From assembly GCA_017429525.1 (NCBI GenBank), contig JAFROT010000023.1, positions 1 to 64,000 on the forward strand: a DNA stretch of 64,000 nucleotides. The letters run 5' to 3'. Shown here one piece after another: positions 7,897 through 16,756 of the stretch. Source of the stretch: Bacteroidaceae bacterium. GTDB taxonomy: Bacteria; Bacteroidota; Bacteroidia; Bacteroidales; Bacteroidaceae. The notes under the pieces are model-generated. The model was not told where the DNA came from. It saw nothing but the letters and a program-made list of their open reading frames with translations, and ran no database searches. A program made the translations under genes and the position numbers. Every line of letters starts with the position of its first letter. Positions within the stretch are counted from its first letter, which is position 1.

Positions 7897-9177
7897 TCAG
7901 ATCTTCCACTCGCCGCGCATGGGCTGGTCGATGAGCGCGTTGGCAGCGGCATCGCCGATGAAGGTCTGCGTCTGCGGGTCGAAGTGGAGTTCGCGGCGGC
8001 CGAGGCGCAGTCCTACGGCGCCCATGTTGACCAGCGTGCAGCTGTGGTGGCCGTTGTCCTCGTTGAGAGCAAACTTCTGGCGCGTGCGCACGCACTCTAG
8101 GAAATCGGTGCGTTGCGGTTCGGGGTCGGGCAGCTCATTAAGCTTGTTCCACACATCGGGGATGGTGCACTCGAAGCCTTTGTAGACCTTGCCTTTCGGC
8201 CCTTCGATATAAGCCAGTTTGCCCTGGCTCTCATAGCCTTCGCCTTCGAGCACAATCTGGCAGCCGTCGGCATAAGTGTAAGTGATCTTGTGCCATATAC
8301 CTACTGCATCATAGTGCTGCTGCGGCGCATCTATCTCCACCTTCACGGGGAACTCGTTGTCCTTGCCTAGCATGTACTGCACGGGATCGAGGTAGTGCTG
8401 ACCCATATCGGTGAGTCCGCCACCGTCGTAGTCCCAGTAGCCGCGGAAGGTCTGGTGCGTGCGGTGTACGTTGTAAGGCTTGAAGGGAGCCGGGCCCAGC
8501 CACATATCATAGTTGAGCTCTGCGGGCACGGGTTGAGGCGTCAGGTTGTCTTTGCCCACCCAGAAGAATTTCCATGCAAAGCCCGTGGCGCCCGAGACGG
8601 TCACCTTCAGCGGCCATCCGAGCAGTCCGCTCTGGATGAGCTTCTTCAGCGGCTTGACCGGTGTGCCGAGGCCGTAGAACGTGTCGGTGAAGCGGAACCA
8701 CGTGTTCAGGCGGAGGATGCGTCCGTAGCGCTCGACGGCGGCTTTCACGGCCTTACCCTCGCCGATGGTGCGTGTCATCGGCTTCTCCAGCCAGATGTCC
8801 TTGCCCGCCTTGGCGGCTTCGACGGCCATCAGTCCATGCCAGTGGGGTGGGGTGGCGATGTGGATGATGTCTGCGCCCGACTGATGGATCAGCTCGCGCC
8901 AGTCATCGTAGGCCTTCACGTCGATCTTCAGTTGCGTCTTCGCTGCGTCGACGGCACTCTGCAAGTGCTTCTTGTCGACATCGCAGACGGCGAGCAGGCG
9001 ATACGCCTCAGAGTTAGAGAAATGGCTCGACGAGCGTCCGATACCTCCCACGCCGATGACCGCTTTCGTCAGTTGGTCGCTGGGAGCAATGAAACCGTTG
9101 CCGCCCAGAACCTTTCTTGGTACGATGGTGAACAGGCCTGCTGCTCCCAGGGTTTTCATGAAGTTTCTTCTGTTCAT
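7897..9177 (-). CDS. Gfo/Idh/MocA-family oxidoreductase with Tat signal
   Basis: This 426-residue protein starts with a twin-arginine signal (MNRRNFMKTLGAAGL), which points to export of a folded, cofactor-loaded protein. The Rossmann motif AVIGVGGIGRSS is followed by LLAVCDVD. The family catalytic-region motif appears as WLEKPMTR. The C-terminal half is the GFO_IDH_MocA_C type with GGGLTDMGQHYLD. NAD(P)-dependent oxidation of a sugar or glycoside is the family reaction. Pairing with the DUF1080 gene directly downstream suggests 3-keto glycoside formation followed by cleavage. The specific sugar cannot be read from the sequence. A weak promoter-like TAACTTTA lies on the minus strand near 9239-9246. 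Confidence 0.88.
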   Translation of the reverse strand: MNRRNFMKTLGAAGLFTIVPRKVLGGNGFIAPSDQLTKAVIGVGGIGRSSSHFSNSEAYRLLAVCDVDKKHLQSAVDAAKTQLKIDVKAYDDWRELIHQSGADIIHIATPPHWHGLMAVEAAKAGKDIWLEKPMTRTIGEGKAVKAAVERYGRILRLNTWFRFTDTFYGLGTPVKPLKKLIQSGLLGWPLKVTVSGATGFAWKFFWVGKDNLTPQPVPAELNYDMWLGPAPFKPYNVHRTHQTFRGYWDYDGGGLTDMGQHYLDPVQYMLGKDNEFPVKVEIDAPQQHYDAVGIWHKITYTYADGCQIVLEGEGYESQGKLAYIEGPKGKVYKGFECTIPDVWNKLNELPDPEPQRTDFLECVRTRQKFALNEDNGHHSCTLVNMGAVGLRLGRRELHFDPQTQTFIGDAAANALIDQPMRGEWKI

Positions 9178-9393
9178 AGATAGTCGTTTTATAGGTAAAA
9201 TGAATGAGTAATCTGTCGTGAAATGCGCTAACTGCGCATAAAGTTACGGCAATAATCGAAACGATGAATCATTTTGACCGTTTATTTTAGACTTTTTCAC
9301 ATTTAAAGATGTGCTAAACGGGTAAGTTGCGCAAGGGTATGTGCCCCTAAAAACAACTTTTAGTACTTAAATCAAAACAAATCGGCTAAAAGA

Positions 9394-9425
9394 TTTGGCC
9401 GCTTTACGATAAGTTTATATCTTTG
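9394..9425 (+). promoter_or_regulatory. Bacteroidetes-type promoter of the large LRR gene
   Basis: TTTG at 9394-9397 and TATCTTTG at 9418-9425 are separated by 20 bp, matching the -33/-7 consensus of the Bacteroidetes primary sigma factor. The start codon lies 40-50 bp downstream. Confidence 0.7.
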
Positions 9426-9464
9426 TCGCGGAGAAAGACGAAATTCGTTTAGTTTAATAGTTAA

Positions 9465-12400
9465 ATGTGTAAAGATATGAAAGCTTATCGACTCTTATTC
9501 GCTACGCTGATGGCACTGTTGATGCCAGGAAGAATGATGGCTGCAGTTAACGATACCATTCAGGTCGGCAATGCGGCCTATATATGTACCTACACGGTCT
9601 CTGGGACGGTCCTCAACCCGATCATCGATCCTACAGGGGCTGTGCTGGTCGTGTACAATCCGAATGCTACCGCCACCTCGTTTACCATCCCTTCGCAAGT
9701 GACGGATACGATAAGGGATAAAGGAAAACTCGGTAGTATTCAATACGTGAACTTCCCCGTCAAGGCCATTTACGGGATTGCAAGGAACGGCACCACTATC
9801 AGAGGAGCTTTTCAGAGCAATACAAGCCTGAGAACTGTGCACATCCCCTCTTCTGTAGAAAATATCGGCGATAATGCTTTCAGAAGCTCATCCGTTACGA
9901 CCATCACGTTTGACGGCACCCCCTCGCTGACCACCATCAGCAAGTATGCCTTCTCCGGTTGCAGCCGCCTGAAAAATTTCACGTTCCCCTCATCGCTTAC
10001 GTCCATCGGCAACTATGCCTTTCAGAATTGCACCAACCTTACGGACGCTGAGCTGCCTGCCAGTCTCACCACCCTTGGCACGGGGGCGTTCAAGGGCTGT
10101 ACAGCGCTGAGCACTGTCAAAGCGCCTTGGACCACGCCTCCGACCATTGACGAACAAACGTTCCCCAACTGCGAGAACGCTACCCTCAAGGTGCCAGCCG
10201 GAACCATTGCCGCCTACCAGGCCGCTCCTGGATGGCGTAACTTCGGCACCATCACCGATGGCGTCATCCATTTTGCCGACGCCAACGTCAAGGCGCTCTG
10301 TACACACGAGTGGAGCGGTATGGACACTGACAGCGACGGCGAGTTGAGTGAGGCCGAGGCTGCTGCGGTGACAAAAGATCAGCTCTACGATACGTTCTGT
10401 AACCTGGACGTAAGCAAGTCCCAGGCCATCATCTCGTTCGACGAGTTAAAGTATTTCACGGGCCTGTCAGAGATAGGTGATGGCACGTTCAGCCAGTGTA
10501 CTGCCTTGAAATCGGTCACGCTGCCTACGACCATCACCTCCATCGGCAACTTCGCCTTCGATGGTTGTGCCGCGCTGGAGAACATCGTGCTCAACGAGGG
10601 CCTGACCACCATCGGCAGGAATGCCTTTGAAGACTACACCGGCATCGTCACCCTGCCCTCAACGGTCACCTCTATCGACTCCTGGGCTTTCACAAACTGC
10701 GCCGGCCTCAAAGTCAGCTGGACCACGCCGCCCGACTACGAGAACCTTCTCGAGAACCAACAGTTCGGGCCGAATAATGCCGACCCCAAGAAGCCGCTCT
10801 ACGTCCCCATCGGCTCTTACGACGCCTATCACGTCCCCGGCTGGTGGCGCTTCGACGTCCGTGAGTACGGCATCATCCACTTCGCCGATGCCAAAGTCAA
10901 AGCCATCTGCGTCAGCAAATGGGACACCAACGGCGACGGCGAGCTGAGCGCCGAGGAGGCAGAGATAGTGGAGTCGTGGAATTTTTATAGCGTGTTCCAA
11001 GATAACGCTGAAATAACGTCCTTCGACGAGCTGAAGTATTTCATCGGCATGACTTATATTCCGGAATCAGCATTTAAAACCTGCACGAATCTGTCCAGCA
11101 TCACACTGCCGCGCACGATTACCGAGGTAAAAGGTTGGGCCCTTCTTGGCTGCACATCGCTGACGTCCATCGACATCCCAGAAGGCGTGAAGGCTATTGG
11201 CCAATCCGCTTTTTATGGATGCTCCAGCTTGACTGAAATTGGACTCTATTATGGTTTGGAAACAATCGGTGAAGAGGCATTTACCAACACTGCGTTAGAG
11301 CACTTCATCATCCCCGGCTCCGTAACCTCGATGGACAATGCCTTCGGCGAGACTACCGCTGTCATACCCCGCTACGTCACCGCCCCGTGGTGGGAGCCTA
11401 TCGCCATCACCGAGAACACCTTCCCCATGCGCGCCCAGGCCACACTCTTCGTGCCCGAAGGCAAGGAAGATGTCTATCGCGCTGCCCCCTACTGGCAGGA
11501 CTTCGGCACCATCGTCGCCAAGATTGAATTCAACGATCCGGCCGTCAAAGCCGTCTGCATTTCCAACTTCGACAGCAACGGCGATGGTGAGCTGACCCTT
11601 GACGAGGCGGCTGCAGTGACCACACTCGGCACGGCCTTCAAGGGCAACACCGAAATCCGTTCTTTCGATGAGCTGAAGTACTTCACTGGCCTCGACGATG
11701 GCACGGAATGGCACAATCACGTACTGACAGGTGAAGCCTTCATGGGCTGCTCCAGTCTGGTGACTGTTACCCTGCCGGCAAACATCACGCAGATTTACAA
11801 CCGAGCATTCCAGAACTGCACCAGCCTCAAGTACGTCAACGGCATCCCCGATGCCGTGCGGAATCTCGGCGATTCCTCCTTTGAGGGATGCACATCGCTG
11901 GAATATATCACCCTGCCGGCATCTATCGGTATGATCAACAATGGCCTGTTCAACGGCTGCAGCAGCCTTCGTTGGATTACCATCCCCGAGGGCGTGACCT
12001 TCTATGGCAACGAAGCCTTCGCTGGCTGCACCGCCCTCACGCAGGTCACCGTGAAGAACCCCACCCCTGCTACCGGCGGCAACATCTACGGCGACCCCTT
12101 CCCCACGCGCGCGAACATTAATCTTATAGTGCCGGCACATGCGCAGGAGGCCTACAGCACGGCCGACTACTGGAAGGACTTCTTCAGCTTCAAGGAACTG
12201 GAACCATCGTGGCTGCAATATACCGACGAGAACGGCGACATCTATCAGTACGAGCCCGGCTACTCCGCACAACTCTATCAATATGCCGACAACAGCAGCC
12301 GCACCAGCTTCGTCATGCCGTCGTCCATCGGTGTGGATGGCGAAGTCTATCCTGTCACCGCTATTGCTCGCCTCCGTTCGTCTTATCTGCAGACGCTGAC

Positions 12401-14381
12401 CATCCCCGCCAGCGTTACTGTCGTCAAGGACAACGGCATCAGCTGTTTGATCGATCCTGAGACGGGATTTACATTGAAGGATATCTATATGCGCGGCAAC
12501 GTCCCCGAGGCAGGCTCCTTCGCTGATTGGATGGTTTCGATTAAACAGTACAACATGCAAATGGAAATGCAGTACCCCGGCGACCCGACCAAACGAGTGA
12601 GTCTCAAGGATATCACGCTGCATGTGCCGACGGGTCTGAAGGCGGCTTACGAGGCAGCCACCTTCTGGAAGGAGTTCACCGTCGTGGAATACAGCCAGCC
12701 CTCCAACGAGGCCTATGCCGTCCTCTCCACCAACGGCGAGACGCTCTCGTTCTACTACGACTGCGAGCGCTCCAGTCGCGAAGGCACTACCTATTCGCTC
12801 AACACAGGCTCCAACAAACCCGATTGGGCTAACGACGCTGCGGTGTCGGGTGGGCTGACTGCGAAAGTCCTGACGGCTGTCATCGACCCGTCGTTCACTA
12901 ACGCAAGGCCCACCAGCACAGCCTATTGGTTCCGACAGATGAACAATCTGGCCTCCATCGCAGGCCTGACCTACCTCAACACCAGCGAGGTCACCTGCAT
13001 GGATAACATGTTCTACAATTGTCAGAATCTCGCCGAGCTCGACCTGAGCCACTTCAATACGGCCAATGTGACCTCCATGCGCTATATGTTCATCTTCTGC
13101 AAGTCTTTGACCAAACTCGACCTGAGCAGCTTCGATACGGGGAAGGTCACAAGCATGTTTGACATGTTTGACTCTTGCTCCAAACTGGAGTCCATCAACC
13201 TGAGCAGCTTCAATACGACGAAGGTGATGGATATGTCAGGCATATTCTCTGGCTGCGCAAGTCTGCGTATGCTCGACCTCACCAACTTCAGCACGCCGGC
13301 ACTGAGGAATACTGCCTATATGTTCAATGGCTGTACCGACCTCACCGCTATCTACGTGGGCAGCGGTTGGACAATGGCGAACGTCAACACGAGCGCGCCC
13401 GACTACTACAAAAAGATGTTTGCGAACTGTACGAGCCTCTTGGGGTGCAAGGGCACGGCTTACTCCAGTGCTATTCCTGAGATTGATCTCGACTACGCCC
13501 GCATCGACGGCGGTACGGCCGCACCCGGACTCCTCTCCTACACTCCCTATGCCGTCCTCTCCACCGATGGCGAGACGCTCACCCTCTACCACGATGGCGA
13601 CAGCTCTTCGAAGACCGGAACCGTGTTCAGCCTCATCGACCGCATCCCCGGCTGGTACCAAGAGGTCCCGTTTGTCACTACTGTCGTCTTCGATCCCTCC
13701 TTCGCCTTTGCACGTCCCGTGAGCATGAGGGCTTGGTTCTATAGGTTGTCTTACCTCACCACTTTCGAGGGCTTGGAGTACCTCAATACCAGCGAGGTCA
13801 GGGACATGGCTGTCCTGTTCTATGCCTGCACCCAGCTGACTAACCTCGATCTCACCACCTTCAACACCGCCAAGGTCAAGGATATGGCAAACATGTTCCT
13901 GTTCTGCACGGGTCTGAAGACGCTCGACCTCTCGAGCTTCAATACTTCGCAGGTGAAGAGTATGTTCCAGATGTTCGCCGATTGCGAACAACTCACGACC
14001 ATTTACGCCGGTGACGGATGGACCACGAGCGCACTCGAGGGCGACGGGCAGATTGGATTGTTCCTCATGGCCGACAATCTCGTGGGCGGCAACGGCACGA
14101 CCTACGATGACAGTCCTTACTCTTCAGACGGTGTGGACGCCTTCTACGCCCGCATCGACGCCCCAGGTGCTCCGGGTTACTTCACTGATAAGAATGCCCC
14201 CAAGCATGGCGATGTCAATGGCGACGGTGTCGTCACGATTGCAGACGTGACCAGCCTCGTCAACGTCATCCTCGGCAAGAGTCCCGCACCCGCCAGCGGC
14301 GTGGCTGATGTCAATGGCGATCATGCCGTCACTATCGCCGACGTCACCTCCCTCGTCAACATCATCCTCGGCAAGCATTGA
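9465..14381 (+). CDS. Giant BspA-like LRR protein with EF-hand segments, DUF285 repeats and dockerin
   Basis: The 1638-residue product has a signal peptide (MKAYRLLFATLMALLMPGRMMA, start at 9465 or 9477). LRR_5 repeats fill about residues 95-270. Three blocks then follow in which an EF-hand-like loop (DTDSDGELSEAEA near 286, DTNGDGELSAEEA near 486, DSNGDGELTLDEA near 702) leads through SFDELKYF into more LRRs. Residues about 1165-1300 and 1430-1530 are DUF285 repeats (LNTSEVTCMDNMF, LDLSHFNTANV). A complete two-loop dockerin closes the protein (about 1581-1637). BspA-type proteins bind host or bacterial surface ligands. There is no T9SS sorting tail, so anchoring may rely on the dockerin. It is followed by a cohesin-like T9SS client, the same order as at 343-2927. 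Confidence 0.88.
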   Translation: MCKDMKAYRLLFATLMALLMPGRMMAAVNDTIQVGNAAYICTYTVSGTVLNPIIDPTGAVLVVYNPNATATSFTIPSQVTDTIRDKGKLGSIQYVNFPVKAIYGIARNGTTIRGAFQSNTSLRTVHIPSSVENIGDNAFRSSSVTTITFDGTPSLTTISKYAFSGCSRLKNFTFPSSLTSIGNYAFQNCTNLTDAELPASLTTLGTGAFKGCTALSTVKAPWTTPPTIDEQTFPNCENATLKVPAGTIAAYQAAPGWRNFGTITDGVIHFADANVKALCTHEWSGMDTDSDGELSEAEAAAVTKDQLYDTFCNLDVSKSQAIISFDELKYFTGLSEIGDGTFSQCTALKSVTLPTTITSIGNFAFDGCAALENIVLNEGLTTIGRNAFEDYTGIVTLPSTVTSIDSWAFTNCAGLKVSWTTPPDYENLLENQQFGPNNADPKKPLYVPIGSYDAYHVPGWWRFDVREYGIIHFADAKVKAICVSKWDTNGDGELSAEEAEIVESWNFYSVFQDNAEITSFDELKYFIGMTYIPESAFKTCTNLSSITLPRTITEVKGWALLGCTSLTSIDIPEGVKAIGQSAFYGCSSLTEIGLYYGLETIGEEAFTNTALEHFIIPGSVTSMDNAFGETTAVIPRYVTAPWWEPIAITENTFPMRAQATLFVPEGKEDVYRAAPYWQDFGTIVAKIEFNDPAVKAVCISNFDSNGDGELTLDEAAAVTTLGTAFKGNTEIRSFDELKYFTGLDDGTEWHNHVLTGEAFMGCSSLVTVTLPANITQIYNRAFQNCTSLKYVNGIPDAVRNLGDSSFEGCTSLEYITLPASIGMINNGLFNGCSSLRWITIPEGVTFYGNEAFAGCTALTQVTVKNPTPATGGNIYGDPFPTRANINLIVPAHAQEAYSTADYWKDFFSFKELEPSWLQYTDENGDIYQYEPGYSAQLYQYADNSSRTSFVMPSSIGVDGEVYPVTAIARLRSSYLQTLTIPASVTVVKDNGISCLIDPETGFTLKDIYMRGNVPEAGSFADWMVSIKQYNMQMEMQYPGDPTKRVSLKDITLHVPTGLKAAYEAATFWKEFTVVEYSQPSNEAYAVLSTNGETLSFYYDCERSSREGTTYSLNTGSNKPDWANDAAVSGGLTAKVLTAVIDPSFTNARPTSTAYWFRQMNNLASIAGLTYLNTSEVTCMDNMFYNCQNLAELDLSHFNTANVTSMRYMFIFCKSLTKLDLSSFDTGKVTSMFDMFDSCSKLESINLSSFNTTKVMDMSGIFSGCASLRMLDLTNFSTPALRNTAYMFNGCTDLTAIYVGSGWTMANVNTSAPDYYKKMFANCTSLLGCKGTAYSSAIPEIDLDYARIDGGTAAPGLLSYTPYAVLSTDGETLTLYHDGDSSSKTGTVFSLIDRIPGWYQEVPFVTTVVFDPSFAFARPVSMRAWFYRLSYLTTFEGLEYLNTSEVRDMAVLFYACTQLTNLDLTTFNTAKVKDMANMFLFCTGLKTLDLSSFNTSQVKSMFQMFADCEQLTTIYAGDGWTTSALEGDGQIGLFLMADNLVGGNGTTYDDSPYSSDGVDAFYARIDAPGAPGYFTDKNAPKHGDVNGDGVVTIADVTSLVNVILGKSPAPASGVADVNGDHAVTIADVTSLVNIILGKH

Positions 14382-14640
14382 GCCTTGCCGGGGATGCACT
14401 CCACGATCGTCGATGCGTGAGCGGCGAGGTCAAGACACCCCCAATCATGTGACGAACAAATTTTATTTCGAATTTAAGGTTTATTAACAGCTGTTTTATG
14501 GTATCATAAGTTAATTCTTCGTACTTTTGCAGCGTCGAGTATGCATGTATTATGCTCTTTCGTGGAGTATTTGTGCAGAATCGACAAATGCGATGTTATT
14601 CAACTCGTTTATAAACAAACAAATAATTAATTATAAAACT
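14382..14640 (+). promoter_or_regulatory. Intergenic leader with promoter for the second cohesin-like gene
   Basis: TACTTTTG at 14522-14529 matches the Bacteroidetes -7 box and lies about 110 bp before the start codon at 14641. It implies a long untranslated leader and argues against using an earlier in-frame start at 14527. No clear terminator was found after the dockerin stop at 14381. Confidence 0.55.
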
Positions 14641-15924
14641 ATGAAGAAGTTTTTACTTTCACTCGTAACGCTGATGGCTATCGGCGTTAGCGCATGGGCA
14701 GACGATGCTGTCTCTGTCTCTGCTGTCGAAGTTCGTCAAGGAAAGCCTGGCGTAGCTCAGATTTATCTAAATGTGGACAAGTCTGTTGACTATTTAAGTT
14801 TCCAGCTTGATGTTCAACTGCCAAATGGAGTTACATGTGATGAAATGAACTTCAGACAGAAAGTTGACGATGGCTACATTGATGCAACTGGTCCAAAGGG
14901 AGTCGGAGGTGCCGCCATTTCTGGCGAAAACAACTTTGACGTAAATAGTAGCTATGTGTCAAAGGAGCAGCCCCAGCAGCTTCGATTCCTTTCTTTCGGT
15001 ATGGGTAAGTCTATCAACTATGGTGAGAATGGTTCTTTCCATATCTTGGACATCCCATTTAATGTTGACGCATCTATTGCTGCGGGAGAAACTTTAACTG
15101 GAAAGGTTACAGGTATTCACTTCACGGTTGATACTTCAGAAGGAACTAAAGACATACCACTTCCTGATGTCTCATTTGATATTAAGGTTGTTGAAGACGT
15201 TTTGATTCTTGATGAGAATTCTACAACACTTCCTGAAATTGCTGAAAATCAGAATGTGCTCGTTAAGCGTACCGTTAATGCGGGTGAGTGGGGCACAATT
15301 TGCTTGCCTTTCGCAATGACTGCAAGTCAGGTTACAGAAGTCTTTGGTGAAGGTACGTCAATTGCATATTTTGTTGATTATACAATTGATGACGATAGTC
15401 CTGCTAGTACTGCTCCATCTTCAGAAGCCACAAGCATCTCGGTTAATTTTGAAACAGACACGTTTATTGAAGCTAATATGCCATGTCTAATCAAACCGAA
15501 AAATAGCGTCACAGAATTTACTCTTACTGGCGTGGATGTAAATCCTAATGGTGACAATTTATATGAATATAAGAATGGAAGAAAAGTTTGTGGTACATTC
15601 TATGGAACTATGAAGGCTGGCGAAACAATACCTGAAAATGGATTGTTCTTGAGTGGTGGAAAATTCTATTATTCAAAAGGTGCTACTCAGATTAAGGGCT
15701 TCCGCGGTTACTTTGTTTTGAATGATGTCCTTGCAAGCCTTGCTTCTTCTGGTGTGAAGATGGCGATTAATGTAGATGGGCAAACCACTCGTGTTTCTGA
15801 CCTTAACATTGTAGACAGCAATGGCGCTATTTACACCATCGATGGTAAGAAGATGAACAATGACGTAACTCGTCTGCCGAAGGGCGTTTACCTCATCAAT
15901 GGTAAGAAGGTTGCTGTTAAGTAA
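14641..15924 (+). CDS. Secreted cohesin-like protein with T9SS type A sorting tail (paralogue)
   Basis: This 427-residue protein has a signal peptide ending VSAWA. Residues about 22-190 are cohesin-like (LSFQLDVQLPNGV, later LTGKVTGIHFTVD). Residues about 205-375 form the same middle domain as the 1725-2927 product (EWGTICLPFAMTASQV, then IKGFRGYFVLND). The T9SS type A tail is IYTIDGKKMN, then GVYLINGKKVAVK. The two proteins are clear paralogues with identical domain order. This copy is visibly richer in A/T-ending codons than its neighbours, so it may have been acquired separately or be under different selection. It lies 259 bp after the giant LRR-dockerin gene and 45 bp before a 59-residue peptide gene. 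Calling the N-terminal domain a functional cohesin is inference. Confidence 0.75.
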   Translation: MKKFLLSLVTLMAIGVSAWADDAVSVSAVEVRQGKPGVAQIYLNVDKSVDYLSFQLDVQLPNGVTCDEMNFRQKVDDGYIDATGPKGVGGAAISGENNFDVNSSYVSKEQPQQLRFLSFGMGKSINYGENGSFHILDIPFNVDASIAAGETLTGKVTGIHFTVDTSEGTKDIPLPDVSFDIKVVEDVLILDENSTTLPEIAENQNVLVKRTVNAGEWGTICLPFAMTASQVTEVFGEGTSIAYFVDYTIDDDSPASTAPSSEATSISVNFETDTFIEANMPCLIKPKNSVTEFTLTGVDVNPNGDNLYEYKNGRKVCGTFYGTMKAGETIPENGLFLSGGKFYYSKGATQIKGFRGYFVLNDVLASLASSGVKMAINVDGQTTRVSDLNIVDSNGAIYTIDGKKMNNDVTRLPKGVYLINGKKVAVK

Positions 15925-15969
15925 GCGTTCGCAATACATTGTCTAACCCTTTAAAAGAAATTAAGCATT

Positions 15970-16149
15970 ATGAAAAAGCTATATATTCAACCCGAGACAA
16001 TCGTTTGCGAGACTCTTCCCGCACAGATGCTGGCTGCCAGCGGTGCTCAAGGTAATGTAGATGGAACTCCTTCGATAGAATTCGGTGGCACCGATGATGG
16101 CACCCACGATCCTGGTGTCAAGGGCGAATGGTCCGATATCTGGGACTAA
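15970..16149 (+). CDS. 59-residue small peptide of unknown function
   Basis: An ATG at 15970 opens a 59-codon frame that ends 32 bp before a strong terminator. The N-terminus (MKKLYIQPETIVCE, then QMLAASG) and the Gly/Asp-rich, acidic C-terminus (EFGGTDDG, then EWSDIWD) have the look of short Bacteroidales peptides that follow surface-protein genes. I know no assigned function. No signal peptide is evident and no modification enzyme is nearby. The C-terminal part resembles the tail of the small dockerin protein at 2940-3365. Its position between a T9SS client and a terminator supports real expression as the last gene of that unit. Confidence 0.6.
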   Translation: MKKLYIQPETIVCETLPAQMLAASGAQGNVDGTPSIEFGGTDDGTHDPGVKGEWSDIWD

Positions 16150-16180
16150 CAGACGTTCATTCCTGACTTAGATATGATGC

Positions 16181-16218
16181 GCGGGCTTCTCTTTCATGAG
16201 AGGCCCGCGTTTTTTTTT
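16181..16218 (+). terminator. Rho-independent terminator after the small peptide
   Basis: An 11-bp stem GCGGGCTTCTC / GAGAGGCCCGC (one G-U pair) with a 6-nt loop is followed by a long T run. Confidence 0.92.
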
Positions 16219-16297
16219 GCTCTATGAAGATTACCCTTGCTTCCACTTTTGATGATTTTTGAGGGCTTAATCATTTCGTTCAGTGCTGCTTACGTGT

Positions 16298-16388
16298 AGT
16301 GGAGACTATTCGCGCAGCTTCCACTTTGCTTCCACTACCCAGCAGATTGAGTGGAGGCTAAGTGGAAGCTGCGTGAATAGCCTCCACT
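16298..16388. repeat. Long 39-bp-armed inverted repeat
   Basis: Arms 16298-16336 and 16350-16388 pair over 39 positions with four imperfections, two of them G-U, around a 13-nt loop. AGTGGA and CTTCCACT motifs recur inside each arm. Either strand could fold into a stable RNA hairpin. No open reading frame crosses it. It could be a structured RNA, a MITE-like element or a replication/recombination signal. Confidence 0.75.
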
Positions 16389-16595
16389 CGCGTAAACGGT
16401 TGAAAACCGCGTGAATGGGTCAAGATTTTAAGCTCAAAGTGGAAGCAGGCCTCTCGTTCCGTCAGAAAAATAACAGAATTCAACTTTCGGAAGCTCTTTA
16501 TTCCATTTTTTTATTTCGTAAACGCTGAGCGGTGCGATGCGACCAGAGAGCCAATGTTAAGACCAAAGCCCCCCCCTTAGGGCACCACGTAGATT

Positions 16596-16700
16596 ATCGT
16601 TCAGATTGACGAAGATTGACGTCCGATGAGACAGTTGCTGGGAGAATTATTTGACGTCAATCCACGTCAATCCGAACGTCAATCTGAACATCAATCAGAA
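16596..16700. repeat. Cluster of GATTGACG / CGTCAATC motifs in inverted arrangement
   Basis: Two GATTGACG copies (about 16604-16622) face several inverted CGTCAATC-like copies (about 16652-16697). GTTCAGATTGACG near 16599 is complementary to CGTCAATCTGAAC at 16677-16689. The spacing gives a hairpin with extra repeat units. No gene is evident. Confidence 0.6.
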
Positions 16701-16756
16701 TGTCCGTTCGGCGCTTGCGCAAGCACCTAATTCATAAGCCAACGAACATAGGTAAA

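Noticed and set aside
11295-13052. Long minus-strand frame opposite the giant LRR gene
   Set aside because: The sense strand encodes continuous LRR, DUF285 and dockerin domains. The antisense frame has no recognisable family.
14527-14640. Earlier in-frame start for the second cohesin-like gene
   Set aside because: It begins inside a good promoter box and gives no signal peptide. The ATG at 14641 gives a classic one.
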